Below, in pieces: positions 23,301 to 35,216 of a stretch of 64,000 nt of DNA. Position 1 is the first letter of the stretch; every line of letters begins with the position of its first letter. Source of the DNA: Vitellaria paradoxa (lineage: Eukaryota; Streptophyta; Magnoliopsida; Ericales; Sapotaceae); assembly GCA_019916065.1 (NCBI GenBank), contig CM034243.1, positions 29,848,147 to 29,912,146 of the forward strand. Reading direction: 5' to 3'. The notes beneath the pieces were generated by a model. It was not told the DNA's origin. It did not search any database and worked only from the letters and a program-made list of their open reading frames with translations. Made by a program: the position numbers and the translations under genes.

Positions 23301-23802
23301 ATATATACACGTACATCTATACACACACAAATATATAATATCTAAAAACCTTACAAGATAAATATTGTTTAAAATTAATGCATGCGTAATTCTAGCAACC
23401 TTAATTTTATCTATTTATTAAGTTTATTTTCAAAAAATATAAAGAAAAAATTGTAATTTGATATCATATTAGAACTTTTGTTCGGATGCCTTATATTTTA
23501 TTGTGTAGTTTATTTGTTATTCAACTCCAATAATTCTTTCTAAGGAAAATTTCTATTAAATATTTTTAATTTTATATTTAGTTATATTATTTTTTTTTAC
23601 CGTCTCTGTAATAAACTTATAAAAACTATATATTAATTTATTACATATAAATTATATTTTTTATTTTAACCAAAACTTTTGTTTAAAAAAAAAACTAATT
23701 TAACCAAAAAAATAGAGCTAAACAAAACGAAATTTTGCAGCGGGGGTTTAACTGCGCTTATCCAAAAGTAGATCATATCTGCAAATGGGGTGAGCGTATA
23801 TA
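23301..23802 (+). repeat. Duplicated upstream flank of JIP gene 1
   Basis: TTCTTTCTAAGGAAAAT and TTATCCAAAAGTAGATCATAT...GAGCGTATAT match 34190-34460 upstream of JIP gene 2. The promoter side was therefore copied with the gene. Confidence 0.65.
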
Positions 23803-24186
23803 TTAGTTGTTCACGAGCTATTCAAGTTCAGTTCAAAAAAAGTTCAACTCGAGTTCGGCTTGTAACTAAAACAAGTTTGGACCGAATTTAATTTATGTCT
23901 CATTTAAATTCGAGTTTAAGTTCTAATTTAAAAAAGTTCAGCTCAAAAACTTTCGAACCGAGTCGTTAAAGTAAGATATATATTTTAATAATATTTTTAT
24001 TATATTTTTAAAATATATTATATTTAAACTAAAAAAATATCGTTTTAATTTAATTAAACTATTCGCAAATCAAGATCAAATTCATATAAAAGTTTAAACC
24101 AAATTCGAATCCAATATAAGAAGATCGAGTCAGCCTCTAAAAAGTTAAAACTCCGTTTGAGACGATTCATTTCCGGCCCGTGCTAA
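23803..24186. mobile_element. Transposable-element insertion in the JIP gene 1 promoter
   Basis: Gene 2 reads directly from GAGCGTATATG into CATGTGCCAAC. Gene 1 has about 380 extra bases here, with repeated GTTCA/GAGTTCG(A/G)-type motifs ending near GGCCCGTGCT. The class is unclear because no obvious target duplication is visible. Confidence 0.5.
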
Positions 24187-24296
24187 CATGTGCCAAACAA
24201 CCACAACAGTGAAACTCAATGAGGCACACCAAATGTCACGCTCACACGCGACAGGTGTCAAATTCTCCTATACTCTCACACATTTTCCATGTGGTA

Positions 24297-24402
24297 GTAT
24301 AGATTATTATTATTATTATTATTTGTCAACTAATCCTTATCGAAAACCTAGTATAGATTATTATTATTATTATTAGTCAACGAATCCTTATCGAAAACCC
24401 CG
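24297..24402 (+). promoter_or_regulatory. Tandemly duplicated proximal promoter unit of JIP gene 1
   Basis: A ~54-bp unit starting GTATAGATTATTATT and ending AATCCTTATCGAAAACC occurs twice, from 24297 and from 24351, directly upstream of the TATA box. Genes 2 and 3 carry the unit once. The second unit contains AGTCAACG, which reads TTGACT on the minus strand and is a W-box core. Confidence 0.7.
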
Positions 24403-24404
24403 AC

Positions 24405-24412
24405 TATAAATA
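24405..24412 (+). promoter_or_regulatory. TATA box of JIP gene 1
   Basis: TATAAATA in the context CGACTATAAATACATCCCC. The identical core stands upstream of genes 2 and 3. Transcription should start near 24435-24440. Confidence 0.8.
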
Positions 24413-24507
24413 CATCCCCGACCTCACCTATTTCTTCCCACAGCAATTCCAACGGGAACTAGCCAGCTAGTACCATCTTTCTTTTTTTTAGGTATCAAAC
24501 CACCTCG

Positions 24508-25003
24508 GTATATGTCTCTCTATTGCTAAATTAATTTACGTTTATTTTTCAAATCTTTTGGTGTAGTACGTGGTACAATTATTTGTATATTTATATATAC
24601 ACGTGTCTCTCTCTCTCTCTGTATATATATATATTTTTTTGGGTAAGTTATACGTATATATGTTAAACACACTATAAATGCATCTCATGAATTTTTGGAA
24701 TCTCTCTCTCCCTCTCTCTCCTTTATTTCTGTTTCTCTTGTTTGATGTCATCTCACTGGTTATTCTACCAATGTTTGGTTCTTTGCTTTTTTTTTTAATT
24801 CGTTGTATTAAATATCTAGAAATATTGAGAAATATTTAATGGAATCTACTTAAATACACAATAGATTTATATTTTGATCATTGTGTATAATTAATATATG
24901 AAACTAGGTAGATATATATATATATATATATAATGCAAAATTGAAAGAAAAACAAGGTACTGAACATACTTCTTTAATTTTATTATTATTAAATTTTTTT
25001 TAG
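24508..25003 (+). other. 5'-UTR intron of JIP gene 1
   Basis: The donor is CTCG|GTATATGT and the acceptor TTTTTTTTTAG|GAGCAAT, 7 bases before the start codon. The same leader-intron arrangement with GGTATGC donors occurs in genes 2 and 3. The leader exon has no ATG. Confidence 0.7.
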
Positions 25004-25010
25004 GAGCAAT

Positions 25011-25973
25011 ATGGCCTCAACAACCGTCAAGATTACGAATGGCACAAGCGAAACCGCGAAGTTTGTTACTCACCATGACTATGATGATGGACATATCAAA
25101 GACGGATATCATTATCCAGAGGAGATTAAAGAAGGGCAGACGATTGAGTTTGTGTTTGTGAGTAAAGAGGGCTTTGTGCCTGGTGTATCATCTGGAGCAG
25201 TTGTGTATCAAGGCCAAAATGAGAAGGGTGAGAAATTTGACTGGATGTACGCTTGGCGCAACACGGCTGGTATGGAAGTAAATATTTACAAGGTAAATTT
25301 CTTTTATTTCCTTTTCCTTGGAGAATGATCATCTTTCAAAAGAATTCTTTTTGGGAAAAAAAAAATGGAAGGAGGAGGAGGAGGAGGGGTAAAAAAAATT
25401 AAAAAAAATTAAAATAAAAAAGACGACGATATCCTTTTACAAGACCTAGTTGTAAGTTTATTGTCAAGGCATTTCATATTGGAATGACAGTATTAGACAA
25501 TGGCTAATATTTTAGAAATTAAAATTATTGAGCCAGTTGAAAGAAAAAAAAAATGATCAGACTACCGGGTCAATTACAATTCAACATAAATAAATTAAAT
25601 ATTTATTTTAATGTCATTTTTTTATTACATAAACAATTAAATAATGGAGCTCCAAACACACTTATACAGCGACAGGTTAAATCAGTTATATATTAATGTA
25701 GCAGAGAATGTTTGGGTGACAACTCAATATTAGTTAATTAATTTATTTATTTATTTATTTATTTTATTTCACAAACTCATTGTGCAGGCTTATACTGAGA
25801 TTGCCGAAGCAAACCACGTTTGGAATTGGGACGAGGTTCAGGAAAAGTTAAAGAACTCTGGCACTAGTTCCCATGCGGAATATGAAAAATGTGTGTCCGA
25901 TGCAATTATTACCCAACACCCACCGGTAATTTACCAAGGAATAATGTCCCTAGGGGGAGGAAGCAAGGCCTGA
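25011..25973 (+). CDS. JIP gene 1: 23-kDa jasmonate-induced-protein-like protein, 155 aa
   Basis: Two coding exons, 25011-25292 (94 codons) and 25788-25973 (61 codons plus stop), are joined by a phase-0 intron of 495 bp (AAG|GTAAAT ... TTGTGCAG|GCT). The protein begins MASTTVKITNGTSETAKFVT. It has the family-wide block SSGAVVYQGQN and FDWMYAW (residues 60-82), then AYTEIAEAN and WNWDEV (95-111), a single Cys at 129, and VIYQGIMSL near the end. These match the C-terminal two thirds of plant 23-kDa jasmonate-induced proteins such as barley JIP23. Those accumulate after jasmonate or osmotic stress and have no settled biochemical role. The protein lacks the ~60-residue N-terminal part of classical members and has no signal peptide or membrane segment, so a cytosolic location is inferred. 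The start is the first ATG after the leader intron. The N-terminal half diverges sharply from genes 2 and 3, while the last exon is nearly the same. Confidence 0.85.
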
Positions 25974-26330
25974 ATTAATGCATCGATCGCATGCCAATAT
26001 ATATAAATGAAGTCAATGGCCATATTAATTACAATGCCAGCTTGGTTTCTTTAAACTTAATATATATATATATATATATATAAATAAGGAAGGCCTTTTC
26101 AAGGTTGTCTGTAAAACAAATAAAAAGGTGATTCATGGCACTTACCGTTGGAATCACCTGGGTGTGCTGCTATAAATTGTGTATCTGTATCTTTGTATCT
26201 GTACTCATTCCATCTATCTCAGCTTTTATATATATATATATATATAGTAAATAAGGCCATTGCTAATAATCCCATACCTTGTGTCTTATCCTTTATTCGT
26301 TTCTCTGCCTTTCAATCATGTGCATCGTCC
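25974..26330 (+). other. 3' UTR of JIP gene 1
   Basis: After the stop, TGCATCGATCGCATGCCAAT, a (TA)n run at about 26058-26082, AATAAA at 26119, a hairpin and AGTAAATAAGGCCATTGC all recur after genes 2 and 3. Conservation of non-coding sequence marks this as a transcribed and duplicated 3' end. Confidence 0.65.
26126..26159 (+). other. Conserved 3'-UTR hairpin, gene 1
   Basis: AGGTGATTC pairs perfectly with GAATCACCT across a 16-nt loop. The same stem stands at 36263-36296; a weakened version is at 59886-59919. Confidence 0.6.
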
Positions 26331-26414
26331 CGTAAAAGTTTGAGAAAATTGCTTAACTTTTTCAATACGATTAAATAATATATATACATAGAATACATAA
26401 TCAAGTAATAAAGG

Positions 26415-26827
26415 GTTGGGACGGAGCTTGGGAGAGGTGGTTGGGGGGTTGAGTGTGGCCGTGGTGACCCTTTTTAAGTTTTGGAAAATAGTATTTGTGT
26501 GTATGAATTTTTGGCTAAAAGAAATTATACTTTAGTTCGACTCCTTAAAATTTTTAAAAATAATTAAATTTAATCAGCAAACACTATTTGAAGTATATAT
26601 AACATTTTAAGTTTAAAAAATTTACCTAAAAATTTTGATTATGGACCAATGTTTTTAAAATTTAATTATTTTTTATTAATTATTATATAAAATCTAAGAA
26701 TTAAATAATGCAACTGATTATACCATCTGTACATATATATTGATTTATTTTTATTTACTCTACATAAATTATAATATCAATTAAAATTTTTTTGACTCCC
26801 AATTCAAAATCTTGACTTCGTCTATAA
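26415..26827. mobile_element. MITE with GGGACGGAGC terminus, copy 2
   Basis: The ends are GGGACGGAGCTTGGGA and TCTTGACTTCGTCT. The flank of JIP gene 3 at about 60690-60720 runs straight from AAGTAACAAAG into GAGGAAGTTTC, an empty paralogous site. The flanking AATAAAG and AATAAGG could be a worn target duplication. Confidence 0.65.
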
Positions 26828-28164
26828 TAAGGAGAGGGACGAAATTTCTACCACTAATATCTCAAAGTTTGAATTAAGTAGCTATCTACAGACATAAAAT
26901 ATACAACCAAAAATAAGTGTTATACAACTCATCCATGGTTAACTGTGAAATTTCCTTAATAACTACAAATTACATATGAAAATCCACCCCGTCCCATTTT
27001 TTTTTTTGTTTTCTTTCTTTCTTTCTTTCTCTAATGTGTGATTTCATGAAACCTCCTCTCCTGATGATCAGCATCACTAGTGTGGTACCATGGGAGTGCT
27101 TAGAAACATAATTTTTAGTAATTTTTTTTTAAATTATTAGTTGTAATTTTTAATGTATATGATAAAGCAAGTAATAATTTTTAGCAATTTTTTGTAACTT
27201 TTGAGTGTTTAGTAAAAAATTTGAGTAATCTTTGGCAATTTTTAATAATTTTTGATGATTTTTAAACTGAGAAGTTAGTATACCGGAGGAGAAAAGTGAC
27301 AAAAATAAATAAATAAATAAATAAAAATTAGGGGGATTCCGTTTTCAATCCGTTCACTGAGATAAAGACGTAAATATTAGATCCAAAATTGAGTCCATTT
27401 TTTTCTAGGTATAATTTTTAGTAATTTTTAATTTTTTATTAAAAGTCATTAGTTATAATTTTTAGTTTGTTTGGTGAAGCAAATAATAATTTTTAATAAC
27501 TTTTTATAATTTTTGAGTGTTAGTTAAAAATTTTGATAACTTTTAGAATTTCTACCAATTTTTGGTAATTGTTAATAATTTTTAGTAATTTTTAAATTAA
27601 GAAATTACTGTAATAGAGTAAAAAAATAATAAAAATTACAAATTAGTAAGTAGTTAAAGGATATTTAATTAAGATAGATAAAAAAAATAAATTGGTGAAA
27701 TTATGCAATTATGTGGCCCTTTGGAAAATATTACTTTTTGATACCATTGAAGTATAGGTAATTATAAGAAGTTAAAGGATATCATAATAGGAAAAAAAAA
27801 AAAAAATAGGCCTTCACCAAACCTTGGTGTTTGCTTTATTGATAGATATATGAACAACTCCATAGTAACGAACTATGGCGGGTTTTTTATTTTTAATTTT
27901 AATATTGATCATTGGATGATTTAAATTAGATCTTGACCTTTCATTTTAATATATAAAAAAAAATTGAAGAATATAAAAGGCTTTTAGACGAGAAAGAGAA
28001 AGTTACGGTCACAAATAATGGTAATTTTGATCACTTTTAATGGTAAGTAGGTGATATTGATCGTAAAATATATATTCTAGCAAATAACTCATGCGAAATT
28101 GACGAGAAAAGGAAATGCAGGACCTAGCTACCATCAAGATCGGCAGAAATTTTATTAAGAATTT
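26828..28164 (+). other. Intergenic sequence downstream of gene 1
   Basis: To about 27040 this is the duplicated JIP flank. From 27100 to 27620 a segment of TAATTTTTAGTAATTTTT-type sequence is present in two imperfect copies (about 27110-27280 and 27400-27600). From 27640 to 28080 it matches 47840-48200 (TAGGCCTTCACCAAAC). No gene is seen. Confidence 0.5.
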
Positions 28165-30294
28165 AACAAAAATAATTTATTAATGAAAATTTTTTATTTT
28201 TTTAATTTTCTAACCATTCTAATAAGAACATGCTTCTAAGATAGTACGATTTTACTTTTTCTTTTATTTTCCATTTCCTTTTCAGATTAGCTGTATGAAG
28301 ACTTACTCTTTCTTCTTCACTGGACCATGCACCAAGTTGTCTTTCTTTCCACATTTTCAATAAGTTGAAAGCGAAAGAGCTGTCTTCTCTCTTTTTTCAC
28401 TGGGCCAACCAACATACCACCCAAATTGTAACCAGCGATCAATTTATACTTGGTTGGCAATACCTTTGGCGATCAAATTTGTTGATTGTTGTAGTGATAA
28501 TTCAATTACTAGTGGAATCTATTAATTAAATTTATTGACATATTATTTTTTATTAACAAAATTTATTCAACTATTTTTAATTTTTAATTTTATTTTATTC
28601 AATTTGTAAATTTAATTTGGTAATTTATGTAAATAAAAATTTGGAATTACTGAATTAAATATAGTTAAAATGTTGTAATAAAATTTATTTATTTTTTAGG
28701 ACCAATTGAAAGCAATTATTTTATTTTTAATTAAAGTTATAATTAATTTATTAACAAATATAACAAATTTAAAAATATTTAAAAAAATATTTAAAATTAA
28801 TGGATCAGGATTGGAACTTTTTGACCTTTAACCAACGTAACTCAACTTGAAGCCTTTAGGCATAGGGAGAGACGAAACTAGGATTTCATGGCAGATGGTC
28901 AAAATATTTTCAATAAAATTTAATTGTTAGTCGAAGAAAACTAGCCGTTCTGAGATTTACTTTTGCCAAAACCAAAAAATTCTTTTGATAGTATGACTGC
29001 CGCTAATAGCATTCTTCAGCTTTGCTTCCTCATTTGCAGTTCAAAACTCAGATCTTTTTTATTATTCTATTTTCAAAGAAATGGTTTATAAGGAGTGAGA
29101 AAAGGAAGAGTAAAGCAAATGAGAAAAGATGAAAATGATGGAGAGATGGAGTGTAGATGAGAAAACGTGGTGATGACTAATAATATGAGAGGGGGATATC
29201 TAAGGGTGGGGTGGGGGGAGAGAGAGAAAGGGATTTGTATTGGAAAGTAGGAAAAATAATTTTTTTATATTTTATTAAGTTTTTACGCAGGTCCCATTAT
29301 GAACAATTAAATTGTTGAGAATTTTTATTTGTAAAGGGGGCTATTGCTGCCATTGTTAATGGAGTATTTATTTTTAATAAAAAAAGCATATATTTATAGA
29401 TAAAATACTAAAACTGGAAAGGACATGACCACTTTACAATAACTACCGTACGTAGGATAGGAAGAGATCGACTTGAAGCCGGAATCAGAACAGTGCCGGA
29501 TTGATACATTTTATGTCACTGTTTATTACCAAACATTAGCATTGAATTGTATATGAAGACGTACTCTTTCTTCTTCACTGGACCATGCACCAAGTTGTGT
29601 TCTTTCTATGTTTTCAATATGTTGAAAATGAGAGAGCAGCCATCTCTCTGTTTTCACATGGGCCAACTTACGTACTACCCAAGGAGTTACATGCAGTTGC
29701 TGCCTATCTATCTATCCATCCATCCATATCACAAGTCCATAGTAATGAACAAATTTTTTTTTTTTTTTAACCAAACTTTTATTATGACCACTGAATGACT
29801 TAAACAACATTTTGAACATCTTAACTTTTCATTTTAATATATCAAAAAATAAAAAAGGCTTTAGATGAGAGAGAAATAATTTTGATCAAATAATAGTAAA
29901 TAGGGTCACAAATACTGGTGATTTTGATCACTTTCAATGGTAAGTAGGTGATATTGGTTGTTAACAAAGTTAAAAAAAAAAATAAATAAATAAATTATAT
30001 TTGATCACTTTCTACTATGTTTGGTATTAGATATTAGTATGTACATTGATGGGTTTATTGCACTAAGTAATAAATTTTTTTACAATATGATGAGATGCCA
30101 CTAATACTCAAAAACAGAAAATATAAATATTACCAAACGAGGCCATTGTGATTAAAGTTAAAATTCTAAGTGTCTCAGTCAATAGTCAGCTGGAAACTAA
30201 TTCTTACTTCTCAATTGAAATTGCGGTATCCAATAAAAGTACAGTAAAAGTTTTTTTGCGGTCCCTCCTTAAATTTGCAGAGAGATATTAGTAT
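28165..30294 (+). repeat. Blocks Q and Q2, copies at 28-30 kb
   Basis: 28165-29330 parallels 13440-13560 and 15890-16900. 29330-29540 parallels 32780-33010. 29550-30060 is another block Q copy and holds the empty site for the CACTA element of 17048. Frames such as MYMKTYSFFFTGPCTK come from the repeated CACTGGACCATGCACC and are not maintained between copies. Confidence 0.65.
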
Positions 30295-30460
30295 GTATTA
30301 TTCTATTATCAAATAATGTTAGAATATCTTTACCTATTCAACTGTCATGTACATAATATAATGTGTTTTTAACTATAAGTAACAAAATTGTATTACTTAA
30401 ATTGTGTTCTCTACAATTTTGTAAATAGGGTTTGTTCTTCTATTGTGATTAATACAATAC

Positions 30461-30720
30461 TTTTTTTTTGTGACCCGGAATCTGGCCGGTTTATTACAGC
30501 CCTCAACGGACCGTACAGCCGACCGGTAAACCGGGGGCCGACGAACACCCCACAAGCCCGCCGAACCGGTTAAGTCATACACTTGCAAGTGTGGTGGGTG
30601 GCCCTTGGAATAACTCAACGAGATTGGATTTCACTAGCGGATACTCGAACCCTTACGGGTTGTTACCTCAGCCTCCACAATCAGGAGGTCACCCACTAAA
30701 CTAGGCCCAAGGATTTGAAT
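30461..30720 (-). mobile_element. tRNA-derived SINE with 10-bp TSD
   Basis: The body is GC-rich and flanked by AATACAATAC on both sides (30451-30460 and 30721-30730). Its 3' A-tail appears as T9 at 30461-30469. On the minus strand the head has an A-box-like GGCCTAGTTTAGTGGGTG and a B-box GGGTTCGAGTAT (plus 30641-30652). Block P copy 1 (about 9650) is the empty site. Confidence 0.85.
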
Positions 30721-31869
30721 AATACAATACACAATACAATATATTAATGAACATTTTTTTTTTAATTTTTCACTTCCATTATTACTCTTCTTTAATAACT
30801 TCATTTATGTGCGCGTGAGTAATCATTGAATTATAAGATTCAACCCTACTGCATTCATTGCACCTTGTTGAATATATCATTTTTATGTGTTTATTTATAG
30901 CAGCGGGTCAAGGTCAAGGTTGTTGAAGGGTTGCTTTTCAATTATTATTGCTGTACCTCCATCAAATTAAATGGAGGTGTTTGCTTTCCAATTTCCTTTT
31001 CAGATTAGTGTTCTTTTTTTTTTATTTATATTTATATATTAAATGTAAGTGCATGCACAACATGTGTTATAATCATTCTAGTGTTAATGCAGTTGTTCTG
31101 GTAATTTGTTAGCAATTGTTCTAAGATTGCGCATGTGGATTTGCTCATTCCGAAACGAGACTCGCAGTCTTTGATAATGACAAAATTCAATTGTTTAAAA
31201 TTTTGAATTTACAATTTTGCTAAATTTAGTAATTTTTAATTTAAAAATTTTAGAATAAAAGTCAAGAATTAAGTAACGTCAATTGTATATTGATTAAGAT
31301 TCTTTTGTATCTATTTGAAGTGTCAAATTTTGATTAAACCAAAAAGCGTAAGATAATTTTGAATTATTAGATATTTAATGTGTATTTTTTGAAAAGTGTA
31401 AAATATGTTAAAAATTAGAGAAAATTAGAAAACATTGATAAAAATTAGAGAAAGTTGGTAAAAATTAAAATAAAATTAAAGATTTTTAGTGCTAAGAAAG
31501 TTATAAAAATTAGGGAAAGTTAAATACTTTTGACCAAATTTAACACTTAAAATGAAAATTTTATATATTGTATTTTTATTTTGTATTTTCCTTACGAGGA
31601 TAGCAAATCAAACACACACACAAAAAAAATAAAAATAAAAATAATTTTTTTTGCAAAACGTCTTATACAAAAAATATTCTTCAATGTAAACGGAGTCTCA
31701 ATGTAAAACATTTTTGAGAAAAATACCTTTATTCAAGTTAAAAAAAAAATATTTTTTTAAAATATAAGTAAAAATATTTTCTCAAAAATATTTTGTATTA
31801 AAATAGGCCAGCTTAGTTGACATATTTGAAGTTTGAAAAAATGTTTTAGAACCAATTAATTAAGAAACT

Positions 31870-31987
31870 AAGAGTCGAGCGTGGCCTGACACTCAATGGT
31901 TAAGAGTTTTTCCTGACCACTCATGACTCGAGTTCGAATCTTTCTCCTCCCCCTTAAAAAAAAAAAAACTTTACCTTTCAAAAAAAC
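31870..31987 (+). mobile_element. Short tRNA-derived SINE
   Basis: GTGGCCTGACACTCAATGG (A-box region) is followed by GAGTTCGAATC (B-box, 31930-31940) and an A-rich tail. It is flanked by AGAAACT at 31863-31869 and 31988-31994. Block P copy 1 lacks it near 12120. Confidence 0.65.
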
Positions 31988-32465
31988 AGAAACTGTACTT
32001 CCCCTCAACATTTGGTTTATACCACAACATTTGAAAATTACACTTATCTCTCTTATTTTGAAATGTTATTATCATTAACCCTGTTTCGATAAAATTAGCC
32101 ATTAAAATTTATTAAAAAAATATTAAAATAATCAAAATTTTAGGTATTTTTCTAATTTAATCCCTCCTTTCACATTTTTGTCAGTTTGGGATTTTAGCGA
32201 AAATAGAAAAAAATTAATGTTAAAAGGTGAAAGTGTAATTACTTAAATGTTGACAGAAGATGGGGGTAATTTACCTTTTTATTTATCACATTCTTTGTAT
32301 CTTTTGGACAAATTCGAAGTTACAACTTAATGAAATAAATATGTAATTTTTAAATATTAAAAAAAAATAAAAACCATTTAAGATGCTTGATTTATAATAG
32401 AATGATTCACACTTTAAGGCGGTTGCTAATAGTTTAAAAAAATTACGACGCTCGTGATATTTGGT

Positions 32466-33270
32466 GGTCGCTTATAATTATTAGTGACAAAGAATTCGCT
32501 CATGTCTCTTTTTTTATTCTATTTTGAGAAAAAAATGATTTATAAAGTGAGAAATGAGAGAGTAAAATAAGTAAGGGAAGATGAAAATGATGGGAAAATA
32601 GAATGTACAAAAGAGAATGTGAAAATGTTATGACTGATAGTATGAGAAAGAGATATCTCAGGGGTGGAGAGAGAGAGAGAGATTTGTATTAAAATGTAGG
32701 AAAAATAATTTTTTATATTTTATTAATTTTTTATGTGGATCCTATTATGAAAAATTAAATTGTTGAGAATTTTTCTTTGTGCAAGCGGAGCCATTGCGGC
32801 CAGTTAATAGAGTATTTATCTCTAGTAAAAAAATATAATATATATCTATAGATAAAAGATCAAAACTAGGAAGACCATTACCGTCCTTAACCTTACAATA
32901 ACTTCCGTACGAAGGATGGGAAGAGATCGACTTGAAGCCGGGGCCCGGACTCATACTAGCAGGGAATTGATCCATTTTACGTCACTGTTTTATTACAAAA
33001 CATTAGCATTAAATTGCATCCAAACAAGGAGCTTTGCAGTCAACTGAAAACAAAAATGTCGCAACAATGGAATTGACGAGAAAAGGAAATGCAGGACTCT
33101 AGCTACCATCAAGATTGGCAGAAATTTTATTACCGGGATATAGCCCCGCTAATAACCATTTACAGTTCATTGTGATTAAAGTTGAAATTCCAAATGTCTC
33201 TGGCAACAGTCAACTGAAAATTAATTCCTCACTTCTCAATTAAAATTGAGGTATCCAATAAAAAGATTTT
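32466..33270 (+). repeat. Block Q2 partial copy
   Basis: It matches 16640-16900, 29040-29540 and 52450-52880 in part (GAGAGAGAGATTTGTATT, TAACTTCCGTACG, AAGAGATCGACTTGAAGCC). No maintained reading frame. Confidence 0.55.
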
Positions 33271-34160
33271 TAAATCCATTATTGTTAGATTGAAAAAAAA
33301 AAAAAAAACACTAAATTTGTATTTGGATTATGAATTTAACTAAAATTTTGTCAAGAGAAAAAAGTAAAATAATAAAATTTCAAAATTACTAATCTTGTTT
33401 AATTTATGGTTAGAAATAAAAGAGAAAAGGTATGAAATTTAAGAAATTAACAAAAATAATTTATTAATGAATATTTTTTTATTTGTTTTAAATTTTCTAG
33501 CCATTCTAATAAGCACATGCTTCTAAGATTTTACTTTTCCTTTTATTTTCCATGTCCTTTTTCCGATTAGTGTTCTTTTTTTTTATTTGTATTTATTAAA
33601 CGTAAATATATACACAATATGTGTTATAATGATTCTAGTGAAATACAAAAATTAAAAGGGAATAACAGCCCAGGAATATATTTAAAAGGGAATAACCAAA
33701 AATTAAATACAAAAATTAATTAATATATAATACCAAATTTTTTCTTCGCAGTTGTTCTAATATTGCGCATGTGGGTTTGCTCATTGCGAAACAAATTTCA
33801 TGGGAAACAAGACTCAGAGTCTTTGGTGATGACTAAATTCAATTGTTTAAAATTATAAATTTACATTTTTGTTAAATTTTGTAATTTTTAATGTAAAAAT
33901 TTTAGAATAAAAGTTAGAATTAATTAAGTTGCTGCGTCAATTGCATATTGATTAAGATTCTTTTGTATCTATTTAGAGTGTCAAATTTTGTTTAAGAAAA
34001 AAAAGAGTAAATTAATTTTGAATTATTAAATATTTAATGTGTTTCTCGAAAAGTGTAAAATATAGTAAAAATTAGATAAAATGAAAGAAAGTTGGTAAAA
34101 AATGAAGATACTTGGTAAAAATTAAAAAAAGAAGTTAGAAATTTTTAGTGTAAAAAAATT
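33271..34160 (+). repeat. Block I/P-like copy upstream of gene 2
   Basis: TTAGATTGAAAAAA to TTTTCCATGTCC matches 13265-13540. The part from 33700 onward matches block I. Non-coding. Confidence 0.55.
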
Positions 34161-34583
34161 AGAAAAAAATTTGTAATTTATTTTTCGTTCAATTACAATA
34201 ATTCTTTCTAAGGAAAATGTCCATTAAATATTTGTAATTTTATATTCAGTTATATATTAATTTTTTTATCATCTCACTGTAATAAACTTATATTTATAAA
34301 ACTATAATAAATTATATTTTCAATTTTATCCAAAAACTTTTGTTAAAAAACAAACAAATTTAACCAAAAAATAAAGCCGAACGAAACGAAAATTTTCGCG
34401 TGGGTTTAATTGTGCTTATCCAAAATTAGATCATATTTGCAAACGGGATGAGCGTATATGCAAGCATGTGCCAACTACCACAATAGTGAAACTTCTCTAT
34501 CACACTTTTAGTTTTCACGCCTAATGTCACGCTTACTCGCGTCGGGCGCCATATTCTCCTACACTCTCTCATTTTAACGTATG
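34161..34583 (+). promoter_or_regulatory. Distal promoter flank of JIP gene 2
   Basis: It is homologous to the sequence upstream of gene 1 (AATGTCACGCTTACTCGCG here, AATGTCACGCTCACACGCG there). One CATGTG E-box is present near 34466; gene 1 has two at about 24188 and 24289. CATGTG is a MYC-type motif, but short and common. Confidence 0.45.
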
Positions 34584-34586
34584 TTA

Positions 34587-35060
34587 AGAAGTTTTATAAA
34601 ATTCCAATAAGTTTTATAATTTACTAAAATTCTTTATCACACCTTTAGTTTTCTCCTTTTTATTAATTTTAAAAAATTTTAATATTTTATTTAAAAAATT
34701 CGTAACGAGATTAATCGAATGTGAAATTTTTTTTATATTCATATTTTTCGTGTCGAAAACTTTTAAACGAGTACTATTGTTGCTAATTTATCTCTATTTT
34801 TTTAAATCCGTTAGAACGGATTTAGATAAATCGTTCTAATGATTTATCAGTGTGGAATCCGTTAGAAAACCGTTAGAACGGATTTGAAAGGCCATTCTAA
34901 CGCTTTTCATATTGTTCACAGATTTAGAAAATCGTTCTAATGGTTTAGACACTGTTCATCTCAAAAAAATGCATTTTGAAAATAAACACTAAACGTCTTT
35001 CTTTACTTCAAATCACGTTTTTTTCTTATTATTTTTTTTTTATCACTCTAAAACGCTATC
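34587..35060. mobile_element. PIF/Harbinger-like MITE in the JIP gene 2 promoter
   Basis: It is flanked by TTA on both sides (34584-34586 and 35061-35063). Gene 1 has no such sequence between its CTCACACATTTT and AGATTATTATT strings. The interior has palindromic ATCCGTTAGAACGGAT-type blocks (34805-34945) shared with the elements at 55116-55780 and 63038-63369. Terminal repeats are weak, so the superfamily is a best guess. Confidence 0.55.
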
Positions 35061-35126
35061 TTAGTTTAGATTATTATTATTATTATTGTTATTTTCTGTC
35101 AACTAATCGTTTTTGAAACCCCCTGC

Positions 35127-35134
35127 TATAAATA
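35127..35134 (+). promoter_or_regulatory. TATA box of JIP gene 2
   Basis: TATAAATA in the same ACATCCCC context as genes 1 and 3, preceded by AACTAATCGTTTTTGAAACCC. Confidence 0.8.
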
Positions 35135-35216
35135 CATCCCCTCCCTCGCCCATTTCTTCGCACAGCAATCCCAACAAGAACTAGTACCATCTTTCTTTTT
35201 TCATCGAACGACCTCG

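Larger units (their letters stand above)
30295..32465 (+). repeat. Intergenic duplication block P, copy 2
   Basis: It is collinear with 9505-12620. It preserves the empty sites for the LTR element of 6756 and the hAT element of 10228, and carries two SINEs that copy 1 lacks. Confidence 0.8.

Noticed and set aside
29547..29798. Frame with MKTYSFFFTGPCTK repeated at several places
   Set aside because: It comes from the CACTGGACCATGCACC sequence of block Q, present at least six times. Frames are broken in most copies.
30388..30618. Overlapping frames on both strands over a GC-rich patch
   Set aside because: The patch is the body of a SINE with target duplications, not a gene.
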